This document shows, one piece after another, positions 27,484 to 36,364 of a DNA stretch of 64,000 nucleotides. The notes beneath the pieces were generated by a model. The model was not told where the DNA came from and ran no database searches. It worked only from the letters and a program-made list of their open reading frames with translations. The DNA lies in contig NZ_AUML01000001.1 of NCBI RefSeq assembly GCF_000430665.1, forward strand, positions 62,001 through 126,000. The letters are read 5' to 3'. The position numbers and the translations under genes were made by a program. This DNA comes from Aquimarina muelleri DSM 19832. GTDB lineage: Bacteria; Bacteroidota; Bacteroidia; Flavobacteriales; Flavobacteriaceae. Within the stretch, counting starts at the first letter, position 1. Every line of letters begins with the position of its first letter.

Positions 27484-27987
27484 TTAAATATTGAATTTAT
27501 TGTTGGTTATTTTTGTTCTTAATTCCTCAATAGAATTTGTTGCTCCATCAAGAAATTTTATGTAATCGTTATGAAAATTTAAATCGAATTTTTCTTCTTC
27601 ATCTTCAATTTTATTATCGTTTATAATGCGCTTATACTCCTTAATCTCTAAATGTAATTTGCGTTCTTCTTGCCAGTTACTTACCATTTTATCAATGTGT
27701 TGAACAATTACATCTTTATTGATTACAAAATATTTTTTTCGATCACCAGTTTTGGTGAAATACATAATTTTATTTAAATCTTGTAAATGATTAAGATGTG
27801 TTGATATTGTACTTTTGCTAGCGCATAGAATTGTTACCATATCTTCAAAAGTGGTTCCTTTTTTGCCAGTAAGAATTATATAAGATAAGATGCGAGCTGC
27901 AACAGGTGCTAACTGTTCTCTATTCTCTAAATGCACACCTAATTTTTCAACTAATGCCATTTTTTCTTTACAAATATTATCTTTCAT
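27484..27987 (-). CDS. GbsR/MarR family regulator, first gene of the efflux operon
   Basis: A 167-residue winged-helix protein: LSYIILTGKKGTTFEDMVTI, then ASKSTISTHLNHLQDL as recognition helix, then YFTKTGDRKKYFV as wing, and a C-terminal coiled region. This is the GbsR-type arrangement found ahead of RND pumps in Flavobacteriia. It is followed 12 bp later by the adaptor gene. The promoter just upstream contains a palindrome suited to autoregulation. Confidence 0.87.
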   Translation of the reverse strand: MKDNICKEKMALVEKLGVHLENREQLAPVAARILSYIILTGKKGTTFEDMVTILCASKSTISTHLNHLQDLNKIMYFTKTGDRKKYFVINKDVIVQHIDKMVSNWQEERKLHLEIKEYKRIINDNKIEDEEEKFDLNFHNDYIKFLDGATNSIEELRTKITNNKFNI

Positions 27988-28047
27988 TTTTAATCATTTT
28001 ATTACTGTTTTAAGACAACGAATATTTTTTTACAGTAAAATATTCTG

Positions 28048-28055
28048 CAAATATA
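28048..28055 (-). promoter_or_regulatory. -7 box of the efflux operon promoter
   Basis: On the minus strand the sequence reads TATATTTG, a perfect TAnnTTTG box, about 60 bp before the regulator's ATG. No good TTG -33 element was found at 19 bp, where the palindrome lies instead. Confidence 0.6.
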
Positions 28056-28061
28056 ATTTTT

Positions 28062-28081
28062 AGTTCGGAACAGTCCGAACT
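28062..28081. promoter_or_regulatory. Operator-like palindrome at the efflux promoter
   Basis: AGTTCGGA-ACAG-TCCGAACT is a perfect 8-bp dyad lying 6 bp upstream of the -7 box, in the spacer. Its position fits repression by the GbsR/MarR-like or TetR regulator encoded in the operon. Confidence 0.6.
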
Positions 28082-28263
28082 ATCAGGACTTAAATTGTTG
28101 TTAAATAATTTAAGCCTCAATTGAGGTGATAATTCCCCGATAAGAATATATATTTTTGGTAGTATACCTTACAAGTTTGCTCTGGTGTTATTGATTTCAA
28201 TACACTAAAACAATATAAAAACTAAAAGTAGTGTGAAATAGATGATTTTTTTAGGGCGAAACA

Positions 28264-28483
28264 CCCATACCGACAAGGGGGTACCCCCTTATCGGTATGG
28301 GGTCGAGCCCAATAAGAGGTAGTTCGAGCTGATAATATATCGCTTCGAAGGGTCATTGTGCTACCCTTTAGCCCATAAGTTGACCCTTCGAAGTGATAAT
28401 TTTTGGGCAGCAGGGCTTGGCAGGAGGGGTAAAAGCGATATGTTTTGGGGTCCAGGGCCATACAGAGGTGGTTCGAACTACCT
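28264..28483. repeat. Cluster of long imperfect palindromes, GC-richer than surroundings
   Basis: Three nested or adjacent inverted repeats occur in an otherwise gene-free 0.9-kb gap. The first spans 28264-28301 (19-bp arms, one mismatch, around GGGGGTACCCCC). The second has 18-bp arms at 28338-28355 and 28381-28398 (one mismatch). The third has 11-bp arms AGGTAGTTCGA at 28317-28327 and 28473-28483. None is followed by a clear T-run. The block could form a cruciform or a large RNA hairpin. Function unknown. Confidence 0.7.
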
Positions 28484-28612
28484 ATGGATGGGCTAGAAGG
28501 AGCTTAGAGATCCTTAGAAGAGTGTTTAAGGTACTTGTTACTTCCTTAATAAGTTTAATGTGGTATAGAAATATTATTTCTTTTCATTTTTATGACATGG
28601 ATAATGTGTGTT

Positions 28613-28769
28613 ATACGATTTACGGATGAGAATTGCGTATAAATAATTGCAAAGGTTTTTCGCTGGATTGATGAATCAAATTAAAGAATAGCCATAGCTA
28701 TTGTTTCATTTTATGAAGAAAATATAGTAGAAAAAGAATGCGATTATATGCGAGATTTTTATTCGTAAA
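28613..28769 (-). repeat. MITE-like element, copy 2 (reverse, end truncated)
   Basis: The reverse complement of the 163-bp element, missing the last six bases (TCGTAT) at its 28769 side, where an unrelated hairpin begins. It carries a single-base difference in the CGCT(A/G)GATTG segment. Confidence 0.88.
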
Positions 28770-28774
28770 GACAC

Positions 28775-28851
28775 CCCTTCAACAAGTGTTGTTTAGAGTA
28801 CATCGAGAGGATGTTAATTTTAGATTATTTATCAAAAAGCTTGTTGAAGGG
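28775..28851. repeat. Inverted repeat with 12-bp perfect arms
   Basis: CCCTTCAACAAG at 28775-28786 pairs with CTTGTTGAAGGG at 28840-28851 across a 53-nt AT-rich interior. It lies just downstream of the 28877 gene's stop and could serve as its transcript end, or be a small hairpin element abutting the truncated repeat. Confidence 0.55.
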
Positions 28852-28876
28852 ATGGTATATATGTTATATAGTTATA

Positions 28877-29374
28877 CTATATTGACACTGTTTCACTATT
28901 AGTATCTCCAGAGTTTGGTATATTGTTTTTGTTAAATAGTACTTTCATATCCTGATATACTGTTTTTGCTCCTGGTTCGTTTTCTCCTGCCAAAAAACGC
29001 ATCATTCGATAAAAACTTAATGCATTAGTATAGTTATCATGATCTAGTAAGGTTTTGGTATCTACTAATTGTTGTGCCAGATTTTCTAGTTGCTGTACGT
29101 GGGTTTCTAATTGTTGGCGAGTACTATAATCCCGATCAAATTCTTCTTTATCCAAAAAACGAGGGATCCAATTAGGATGCTGCTCCATATAATTTTTTGC
29201 TTTGTCTACAATGAGCTTGTTTTGGTTGGCAATCCGCCCGTATTGTCCTCGTTGCTCTGGAGTAAGATTAACTGTTTTGCCTTGTAATACCTCTTGGATA
29301 TCTTTTATCCCTTTACTAAGTTTTTTTACTTCTTCAGGAGTAAGCGTTAAACTAATTAAATTTTCTAAAGCCAT
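28877..29374 (-). CDS. Hypothetical helical protein
   Basis: A 165-residue soluble protein, strongly helical. An N-terminal segment (SLTLTPEEVKKLSKGIKDIQ) and a central coiled region (QQLETHVQQLENLAQQLVDT) are visible. No signal peptide, cysteines or catalytic motif are seen. I do not recognise the family. It stands alone, with a 190-bp gap before it. Confidence 0.65.
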   Translation of the reverse strand: MALENLISLTLTPEEVKKLSKGIKDIQEVLQGKTVNLTPEQRGQYGRIANQNKLIVDKAKNYMEQHPNWIPRFLDKEEFDRDYSTRQQLETHVQQLENLAQQLVDTKTLLDHDNYTNALSFYRMMRFLAGENEPGAKTVYQDMKVLFNKNNIPNSGDTNSETVSI

Positions 29375-29567
29375 ATTCTTGTGTGTTTAAGGTTATTAAT
29401 TATTTTTTTACGACACAAGAATAGCATATGATAGTTTCATTTTTCGGGAGTGATATTATTTTAAGAGAGTTTTAAGAAAATTTTTGCATTTTTTAGATGT
29501 TTTAACCTGCATTGGATTAGGTGAAAAAATGTTTTATTGTTATTGCTTAAAAAAAAAATGATAATAA

Positions 29568-29945
29568 TTACATTACTTTTTGTGCTAAATATCTTTGTAC
29601 GGCATATACATCGATACTTTTATTAAATTTTTTACTTACGGTAGGGGTGTTTTCGCTAGAGATCCAAATTTTTAACTCTGCATCCAGATCAAAAGTCCCT
29701 GCGGTTTCTAAAGAAAATCTCGAAATATTTTTATAAGGCATGGATTTATATTCGGCTTTGCTTCCTGTAATACCTTGTACATCTATTAAGATTAGTCGTT
29801 TGTTGGTAAACATAAAAATATCGCGAAGTAATTTGAACCCTAGTTCGATTTGTTCATTTTCGATAAGTAATCGACCATATTTTTCGTTTAATTTTTCGGT
29901 AGATATTTCACTTGCGTTTCCTAATATTTTATTAAATAATCCCAT
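29568..29945 (-). CDS. Bacterial PH-domain protein (YokE/bPH_1 type)
   Basis: A 125-residue protein forming one pleckstrin-homology-like domain. The features are GLFNKILGNAS at the N-terminus, MFTNKRLILIDVQGITGSKAEYKSMPYKNISRFS, then LDAELKIWISS and a closing helix VYAVQRYLAQKVM. This pattern (FTNKRL...K..Y.S.PY..I..FS) is the family signature. It is cytoplasmic and its function is unknown. A possible minus-strand -7 box TACCTTTG lies at 30000-30007. Confidence 0.8.
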   Translation of the reverse strand: MGLFNKILGNASEISTEKLNEKYGRLLIENEQIELGFKLLRDIFMFTNKRLILIDVQGITGSKAEYKSMPYKNISRFSLETAGTFDLDAELKIWISSENTPTVSKKFNKSIDVYAVQRYLAQKVM

Positions 29946-30191
29946 TTTGTATTTTGGTTTTTTAGTGGTTGATTTATAGATGATTTTATTATATTAAGTC
30001 AAAGGTATACTTAAAGGAAGTAGCTTTTTTTAAAATTAAGATACTTGATTTTATTTTCTAAATATAACTAAATTAAGGGGTTTTGAGATTTAGGAAATAG
30101 ATAATAATAAATAAAGCCTCTATAGAAAGTTTTCAGAAGGTTTTTTTAAAATAAATTATACGTTTTAGTAATTGCTATTATTGTGTCCTAG

Positions 30192-30656
30192 TTATTTTGT
30201 CCACTTTATTTTTACAGCAGATATTTTTTCTAATTCTAATCTGTTGTCTGCTATTTTTTTAAATTCATTTTTTAAATAAAAATCTAAAGGGGATTTGTAT
30301 TGTTTTCCATTTTTTTTTATATCATTATTATGATCAATTACCCATCCGTTTAATTGAGTTTCTTTATTCTTTGCTAGATTAAGGATTTTTGTTCCAAATC
30401 CTTTTTTTTGTGTGTCTGTATCTAAAAGTATAGCAAACCATTTTTCGTTTTCACGAATAAAATCAAAGTACCACCCTTTAATATTTAGGCTTTTATCCAT
30501 TATTAAAATGTGGGATTGTTCTTTTAAATTTTTTAGATAATTATCAAAATCAGTTAGAGTTTGATAATTTAATTTTTCAGGATATTCGTTATTCCAAAGA
30601 GTAAGAATTTCTGTTTTATGAGCTTTAGATAATTGAGTTAACTTAATAAATTCCAT
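30192..30656 (-). CDS. GNAT family N-acetyltransferase
   Basis: A 154-residue protein. The acetyl-CoA binding region is LDTDTQKKGFGTKILNLAK (Q/R-x-x-G-x-G/A equivalent KKGFG), preceded by strands containing LIMDKSLNIKGWYFDF and NEKWFAILLD. The C-terminus VIDHNNDIKKNGKQY resembles small GNATs acting on unknown substrates. It is a single gene. It is unrelated in sequence to the broken GNAT at 6386. Confidence 0.72.
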   Translation of the reverse strand: MEFIKLTQLSKAHKTEILTLWNNEYPEKLNYQTLTDFDNYLKNLKEQSHILIMDKSLNIKGWYFDFIRENEKWFAILLDTDTQKKGFGTKILNLAKNKETQLNGWVIDHNNDIKKNGKQYKSPLDFYLKNEFKKIADNRLELEKISAVKIKWTK

Positions 30657-30788
30657 TTTGTTCTTTTTGAAAGGTTAGAAGAGGCTTAGCATTCGAATAT
30701 GTTTTGCTTTTTAGGTTATATAAATATATAAAACCCTATTCTCGATAGCTCTGCTGAACTTGCCGAAGTATAATTTTTATTGATGTTA

Positions 30789-30829
30789 TCTCGAGTCTTG
30801 CGGCAGGCTCAAGACAGGCTTTGTCGAGA
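30789..30829. repeat. Hairpin-forming intergenic sequence
   Basis: TCTCGA pairs with TCGAGA, enclosing GTCTTG paired with CAAGAC. It lies in a 256-bp gap between two minus-strand genes and resembles REP-like intergenic hairpins. No T-run follows. Confidence 0.4.
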
Positions 30830-30912
30830 GACTAATACAAAAAAACAACAATTGACGGGTTTTATGGTATTATATAAATAAAAAAGATTTAAAGGAGTGA
30901 TAACACTTTTAC

Positions 30913-31926
30913 TTACTTTATTAATTTCATTATTTCGATATGTACTTTAAATGTCTCTTTAAAATCATGTAAATCATTTGCTGTATTTTCTAAAATAATT
31001 AGGTTCATGTTTTTTTGAGGATAAAAATAACAAGTAGAAACAAAGCCTGGCGCATAACCTAAAGCACCAATTTGAATATTTTGTTCTCCATCCTTAAATA
31101 GTAAACCATATCCATATTCGACGGCATCAAAAATTGGATGGATACGAGTTGCATATCTTGTTGCCATCAATTTTAATGTTTTTTTTTGGAGAAGTTTTCC
31201 AGAGTATAATTGTTGATTCCATTTATTTAAACCCTCAACATTTGATATAAAAGAACCTGCTGCTACATAATTATATAGGCTATTAGGTGTAAATTCTAAA
31301 ATACCATTTTCATTTTCTTCATACCCCTTTACAAGATGTTGATTATTTTTGTTTTTAGGATGAAGGATGTTTGTTAATTTAAATTGGTTAAAAATCTCGG
31401 TAGATAGCTTTTCAAATGTTTTGCCAGTTACTTTTTTAAGAATCTGAGCAAGCAATTCATAACCTAATTGTGAATAATCAAACTGCGAACCTGCCTTAAA
31501 TTCTAGCGGCTTGTCTAATTTTTTAATTCCGTGAGTATGAGTAAGTAGTTGATGAATAGTTACTTCTTTTGACCAAGGTTGATCGATGTTTAATAAAAAC
31601 TGATTGATTTTATCATCAAGTTTAATTCTTCCCTTTTCATATTCTCGTAATATTAATACGGCAGTTATTTGTTTACTTATTGAGCCAATTACGAATTGAT
31701 CATTAAATTTTATGGGTATTTTTTTTTCTAAATCAGAATACCCAATGGATTTGGAATACACTTTAGTGGAGTCCTTTGTTAGAAGGACAACTCCATTAAA
31801 TCTATTATTATCTATAATAGAGTCTATTTTTAAAGTTAATTCAGGATGGTTTATATTTTTTTTCTGTCCAATGATTTGGTAAGGAGTTAAAAAAATATAG
31901 ACTAAAATAATAACATTAAACTTCAT
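30913..31926 (-). CDS. Serine hydrolase of the beta-lactamase/PBP4-like (AmpC, S12) family
   Basis: A 337-residue secreted protein (signal MKFNVIILVYIFLTPYQIIG). The catalytic SxxK motif is SISK within FVIGSISKQITAVLILREYE (residues ~80-100), the YxN-equivalent is YSQLGYELLAQIL, and PGFVSTCYFYP lies towards the C-terminus. S12 members include DD-peptidases, esterases and aminopeptidases; the true substrate is not evident. It stands alone, with repeat-rich DNA upstream. Confidence 0.82.
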   Translation of the reverse strand: MKFNVIILVYIFLTPYQIIGQKKNINHPELTLKIDSIIDNNRFNGVVLLTKDSTKVYSKSIGYSDLEKKIPIKFNDQFVIGSISKQITAVLILREYEKGRIKLDDKINQFLLNIDQPWSKEVTIHQLLTHTHGIKKLDKPLEFKAGSQFDYSQLGYELLAQILKKVTGKTFEKLSTEIFNQFKLTNILHPKNKNNQHLVKGYEENENGILEFTPNSLYNYVAAGSFISNVEGLNKWNQQLYSGKLLQKKTLKLMATRYATRIHPIFDAVEYGYGLLFKDGEQNIQIGALGYAPGFVSTCYFYPQKNMNLIILENTANDLHDFKETFKVHIEIMKLIK

Positions 31927-32179
31927 TAAAGGATTTTTGTTTTAAATGGTATTGTATTTGGCGTGTGCTTGGTACGAGTATATTTTTTTTGTTTTATCGA
32001 AGATAAATATTAATCCAGAAATAGGAAGCTCTTTGTATACAGTTTATACCAACGATAAATACGGATCAACTTTAATCTTAGTTTATATCATTTACATTTT
32101 AGATTTACCGTAATGAAATACTCTTTTATATTTCTACTTTAGAATGAAAATGAACCGTAGTAAATGTTATATTCCGTTT

Positions 32180-32281
32180 TTAATCCATATTGTGGAATTT
32201 AATTCTCGAGGCTTGCCTCGAAAGCAGAAATATATTTTTTTGGAAACATACCTAGTGAGCTTGCTCCGAGGTTCTTGATTT
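32180..32281. repeat. ~100-bp dispersed repeat, best copy
   Basis: The unit begins TAATCCATATTGTGGAATTT, has a hairpin TCGAGGC-TT-GCCTCGA, then AGAAATATATTTTTTTGGAA, then GTGAGCTTGCTCCGAGGTT. It matches 62047-62146 over its whole length. Immediately after it, TTGATTTTA and TAAAATCAA form a further stem near 32276-32311. Confidence 0.7.
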
Positions 32282-32377
32282 TAACCATAGCGATGCGATG
32301 CTAAAATCAAGAAAATAGGCCGTATTTATGGCGTATTCAAGCTTCATTACGAAGTTCTACTGCATAAAGCGGGTTTA

Positions 32378-32540
32378 ATACGATTTACGAATAAAAATCT
32401 CGCATATAATCGCATTCTTTTTCTACTATATTTTCTTCATAAAATGAAACAATAGCTATGACTATTCTTTAATTTGATTCATCAATCTAGCGAAAAACCT
32501 TTGCAATTATTTATACGCAATTCTCATCCGTAAATCGTAT
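32378..32540 (+). repeat. MITE-like 163-bp element, copy 3
   Basis: Identical to copy 1 apart from one base (ATGACTATTC instead of ATGGCTATTC). It is full length with both terminal inverted repeats, about 100 bp from the ~100-bp dispersed repeat. Confidence 0.92.
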
Positions 32541-32600
32541 AACTATTCTAATGAATAATCCGGTTTAAAAATATAAACGATGCGGTATTTGTTATTATAA

Positions 32601-32634
32601 AAAAAATCCTTGTCAGAGGGTTCTGACAAGGATT
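32601..32634 (-). terminator. Intrinsic terminator of the metalloprotease gene
   Basis: AATCCTTGTCAGA pairs with TCTGACAAGGATT around a 4-nt loop, and the minus strand continues with a T-run. It lies 22 bp after the protease stop. Confidence 0.85.
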
Positions 32635-32655
32635 GTAATGGTATGTAGTGTGTTC

Positions 32656-35154
32656 TTATTTTTTAGGTTCTAGAATGCTAGTAATACGTTCTGCAATATC
32701 TTGCAGGTGGTATTTAGTCATCGTATTAGAACTTCTATTTACAGCATTTTTCACTTCTCTACGCAGAGTATTTAATTCTGCTCGTACTACCGCTCTTATA
32801 TCACTTTGCGATGCATTTACATCAGTGCGTACGACATAGCGTTTCATTTCTTCTGGGATTTTAGGTTGCTCTTGGGTCATTAAAAACTGCATTCTGTCTA
32901 TATATGCTCGTTGTAGATTACGACGATATACATCTATAGTTTTACCACGAGGTAGCTCCGCCCATATTCCTGATCGTAATTCGGTCATCATATCTAACAG
33001 AGTATAGGCATCTTTTTTGTATAAAGCTTCGTTTTCAATTAGTCTTGCCATTCTGCCATGATCTAACAGGTTGTCTAACGTTTTTACTTGGGCATTACGA
33101 ATACGTTCTATATTTCCTGCGGATTCTATCTTATCAAAAATATTTTTATCTAATAACCAATCTGGAGTGGTAAATAGTTGCTCCTGTAAAAACTGCATAG
33201 CACGTTTTTGGTTGGTTTTGGAGACATGAGAGTATACAGCACCTTCTTGATCATAGGTTTTGTTATATTCATATACACCACCAATATTAGCAGATACATG
33301 TCCCATATATCGGTTATATTGAGATAATACTTGTTGGTAAATAGTGTTTAGATCCTTGTAGTTTTTACCATCTTCGGCAGTCCATTGTATTAAATTAGGT
33401 ACAATTCTTTGTAGATTTTTAATTCCATAATCGCTGGCTTTTACAGCATCATCTCCAAGGTCTTCGGTTTGAGAACTAGGGTCGATAACGTCAAATTGTT
33501 GTTTACCAAATCGGTACATAGGATCGTTTTGGTGTTTTAGTATCCAATTGTCTAATGTTTTCTTTTCTTCTTCTGCGGTCTTGTCTAAAATAGGTTTGTA
33601 TCCCCATTGTATTGCATATTTGTCATAAACGCCAATATTAGGCATAAGTGCGACATCTCCATCTCCTGGTTGCGCTATATAATTAAAACGAGCATAGTCC
33701 ATAATAGAGGGGGCGGTACCATATTTTTTGGTAAATACAGGATCTCTAAGAGATTCTACAGGATAGGCAACACTACTACCCATATTGTGCGGTAGCCCTA
33801 ATGTGTGTCCTACCTCGTGTGCAGATACAAAGCGAATCAATCTGCCCATTACTTCGTCTTTAAAAGCTACACTTTGTGCTTCGGGATTAATGGCTGCGGT
33901 TTGTACAAAAAACCAATTACGTAATAGTGTCATCACGTTATGATACCAGTTTATATCACTTTCTAATATTTCGCCTGATCTAGGGTCACTTACATGTGGT
34001 CCATTAGCATTTGGGATAGGGGATGCTAAGTATCGTACTACGGAGTATCGTGCATCTTCGGGGCTCCAATCTGGATCTTCTTCTGGAGATGGTGGATCTT
34101 TGGCAATAATAGCATTTTTAAATCCTGCATGTTCAAAAGCAACTTGCCAATCTTCGATCCCTTGTTTTATGTATTTAACCCATTTTTTTGGTGTAGCACG
34201 ATCGATATAATATACTATTTGTTTTTTAGGAGTTACGAGTTCTCCACGTTTAAATTTTTCGATGTCCTCATCTCGTACTTCAAGTCTCCATCGATCCAGA
34301 TATTGTATGGTTTTGCTTTCTTGTGCTTCTAATCCATAATCTACTTGTCCGCGAGCAAACCATCCAACCCGTTGATCAAAGTAGCGACGTTTCATAGGGG
34401 TTTTAGGTAGTAAAATCATAGAGTTACTCATCTCTAAAGAGATAGATCCTGTACTTGCGTTAGATGGAGGCTCTGCTGCATTATAAGTTTTTACATGGCG
34501 TGCCTCTATATTTAAAGGGTAACTTCTAATGGTATCGATATAAGATCTGTTATCGTCTAGTTTAGATATTTTATATTTTTTACGTTGTCTCTCAGGAAAT
34601 CCTAAGGCTTTAACATCGGTTTTGTATAATCCAGTAACTTCGATTACAGTAGTGTTATTATTAGTATTTGCAGAGTCTTTATGAAAGGCTTGTATAGGAA
34701 ACGCATATAATACTGGTTCGAAATTAGAGTTTTTTACAGCTTCATGAACAGGTAGAGAATCTGATGCGTAGACTTGATGAGATACTACACGTAATAATAT
34801 TTGTTTGTTTTTCCGTTGCCAGCGTAATACTTGAGTATTCTGTTTTCCTCCTCCAAACCCGATACCTGTTGCAGTTTTTGCAATACGGGTTACCATAAGC
34901 ATTTCTCTGTTTAGTAGTGAATCGGGGATTTCATAATAATATTTATCTTCTAAAGAGTGTACCGTAAACAAGCCTTTGTCTGTTATAGCTTTTTTGGTAA
35001 TTACTTCGTTATAAGGCTTTATAATGTCTTTTTTTTGATCTGTTTTTTTAACATCTGTTGTTGATGCTTTTTCTTTTTTAGATTGAAGAACAGAACAATT
35101 AGAAGTTGTGATTAAAACTATGAGTAGTAGTAATCTAAATGTATTTTTGAACAT
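32656..35154 (-). CDS. Secreted zinc metalloprotease, DUF5117/DUF5118 type
   Basis: An 832-residue lipoprotein (LVLITTSNCSVLQSKK). The catalytic zinc motif SAHEVGHTLGLPHNMGSS (HExxHxxGxxH) is near residue 450, in a metzincin-like arrangement. N-terminal DUF5118/DUF5117 segments (DKGLFTVHSLEDKYYYEIPD, MLVTRIAKTATGIGFGGG) precede it, and the C-terminal part is helical. The family is widespread in Bacteroidota and thought to act in the envelope or outside the cell; its substrates are unknown. It is transcribed alone and ends at a strong terminator. Confidence 0.88.
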   Translation of the reverse strand: MFKNTFRLLLLIVLITTSNCSVLQSKKEKASTTDVKKTDQKKDIIKPYNEVITKKAITDKGLFTVHSLEDKYYYEIPDSLLNREMLMVTRIAKTATGIGFGGGKQNTQVLRWQRKNKQILLRVVSHQVYASDSLPVHEAVKNSNFEPVLYAFPIQAFHKDSANTNNNTTVIEVTGLYKTDVKALGFPERQRKKYKISKLDDNRSYIDTIRSYPLNIEARHVKTYNAAEPPSNASTGSISLEMSNSMILLPKTPMKRRYFDQRVGWFARGQVDYGLEAQESKTIQYLDRWRLEVRDEDIEKFKRGELVTPKKQIVYYIDRATPKKWVKYIKQGIEDWQVAFEHAGFKNAIIAKDPPSPEEDPDWSPEDARYSVVRYLASPIPNANGPHVSDPRSGEILESDINWYHNVMTLLRNWFFVQTAAINPEAQSVAFKDEVMGRLIRFVSAHEVGHTLGLPHNMGSSVAYPVESLRDPVFTKKYGTAPSIMDYARFNYIAQPGDGDVALMPNIGVYDKYAIQWGYKPILDKTAEEEKKTLDNWILKHQNDPMYRFGKQQFDVIDPSSQTEDLGDDAVKASDYGIKNLQRIVPNLIQWTAEDGKNYKDLNTIYQQVLSQYNRYMGHVSANIGGVYEYNKTYDQEGAVYSHVSKTNQKRAMQFLQEQLFTTPDWLLDKNIFDKIESAGNIERIRNAQVKTLDNLLDHGRMARLIENEALYKKDAYTLLDMMTELRSGIWAELPRGKTIDVYRRNLQRAYIDRMQFLMTQEQPKIPEEMKRYVVRTDVNASQSDIRAVVRAELNTLRREVKNAVNRSSNTMTKYHLQDIAERITSILEPKK

Positions 35155-35482
35155 GTGATAATTTTTAATTTGCGGAAGGTAGTAAAATAAGAAAAATGTT
35201 TATGTGAAAGTAAGGTTAAAGGTTTATGCAGATAGGTTACATCTAAAATGGTTACGTTTTACAAAAAATAAACAGTGTTTTATTGCTGTAAATGTAAAAT
35301 GTAAACGGTGTTGCTATAAAATAAAACCTCTCTATCATAGTAATTTAGATAGAGAGGTCGTTCCAATTCCCTTTTTTTTGGTTTTCGTATTTTTTATGTT
35401 TACGTATTGTAGTATTATTTACTACAATACGAGGGTTATATTATTATAAACGATACCAAGATGTATAAAAACTGGTTTGTTT
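35155..35482. other. Gene-free stretch with terminator
   Basis: This 328-bp gap holds the leader of the metalloprotease gene and the aquaporin terminator. A short plus-strand open frame at 35204-35449 has no family features and contains the terminator hairpin, so it is not called. Confidence 0.5.
35321..35357 (-). terminator. Intrinsic terminator of the aquaporin gene
   Basis: CCTCTCTATC pairs with GATAGAGAGG around an 11-nt loop, followed on the minus strand by TTTTATTTT. Confidence 0.75.
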
Positions 35483-36169
35483 TTAGTCGTTTTCTGGGGA
35501 TATAAATTTATAGATAAGCCCAGCAAATATTGCTCCTATAATTGGTGCAACCCAAAATAGCCATAGTTGCTCTATTGCCCAGCTACCTGCAAATATTGCT
35601 TGACTTGTACTTCTTGCTGGATTTACAGAGGTATTGGTCACAGGTATGCTTATTAAATGAATAAGAGTTAAACCTAGTCCTATTGCTATTCCTGCAAAGC
35701 CTTTTGGTGCTTTAGAGTGCGTTGCACCCAAAATAATGATCAAAAACATAAAGGTCATTACAATCTCTGTTATCAAAGCCGATAACATATTATAGCCTCC
35801 TGGGGAATGTTCTGCATATCCATTGGCAGCAAATCCACCAACTTCAAATCCTGATTTTCCAGTAGCAATAAGATATAATATCCCTGCACCAGCAATACCA
35901 CCAAGTACCTGAGCAGCAATATAAGGCAGGAGCTCATTTTTATCAAAACGACCACCAATCCACAAGCCTATAGATACTGCGGGGTTTAGATGACAACCTG
36001 AAATGTGCCCAATAGCATACGCCATAGTTACAACAGTTAGACCAAAGGCAAGAGATACTCCTGCAAATCCGATTCCTAATTCGGGATATGCTGCTGCTAG
36101 TACAGCACTTCCGCATCCTCCTAATACCAACCATAAGGTTCCGATAAATTCTGCAATTAATTTTTTCAT
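35483..36169 (-). CDS. aqpZ: Aquaporin Z
   Basis: A 228-residue MIP channel with six membrane helices and both pore-forming NPA loops: [15 protein letters not shown] and [15 protein letters not shown]. The N-terminus [24 protein letters not shown] is typical of AqpZ. The Arg after the second NPA and the narrow selectivity pattern suggest water rather than glycerol. It faces its own promoter region and ends at a terminator at 35321-35357, so it is monocistronic. Confidence 0.95.
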   Translation of the reverse strand: MKKLIAEFIGTLWLVLGGCGSAVLAAAYPELGIGFAGVSLAFGLTVVTMAYAIGHISGCHLNPAVSIGLWIGGRFDKNELLPYIAAQVLGGIAGAGILYLIATGKSGFEVGGFAANGYAEHSPGGYNMLSALITEIVMTFMFLIIILGATHSKAPKGFAGIAIGLGLTLIHLISIPVTNTSVNPARSTSQAIFAGSWAIEQLWLFWVAPIIGAIFAGLIYKFISPEND

Positions 36170-36364
36170 GTTTAGTTACTTAATATAATTTATTGTTAAT
36201 AATGGCGGGTATGCTAATCACTAAAGTAAGTATATTTTGTTTTATTACCGCGAAATTACAGACACCTTTTTTAATATTTTTATGGAAATCCGTATACTAA
36301 ATAAAAACACACATAGATCTGTTATCTACCTGTGTATAGTGTGCATGTAATATAATTATTTTTG

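Noticed and set aside
28222..28461. 79-codon minus-strand open frame over the palindromes
   Set aside because: It arises from the inverted repeats themselves; no protein features.
28460..28490. GGTTCGAAC sequence resembling a tRNA T-arm
   Set aside because: It is part of a palindrome; no acceptor stem, D-arm, anticodon arm or CCA surrounds it.
35204..35449. 81-codon plus-strand open frame
   Set aside because: It overlaps the aquaporin terminator hairpin, has low-complexity composition and no family features.
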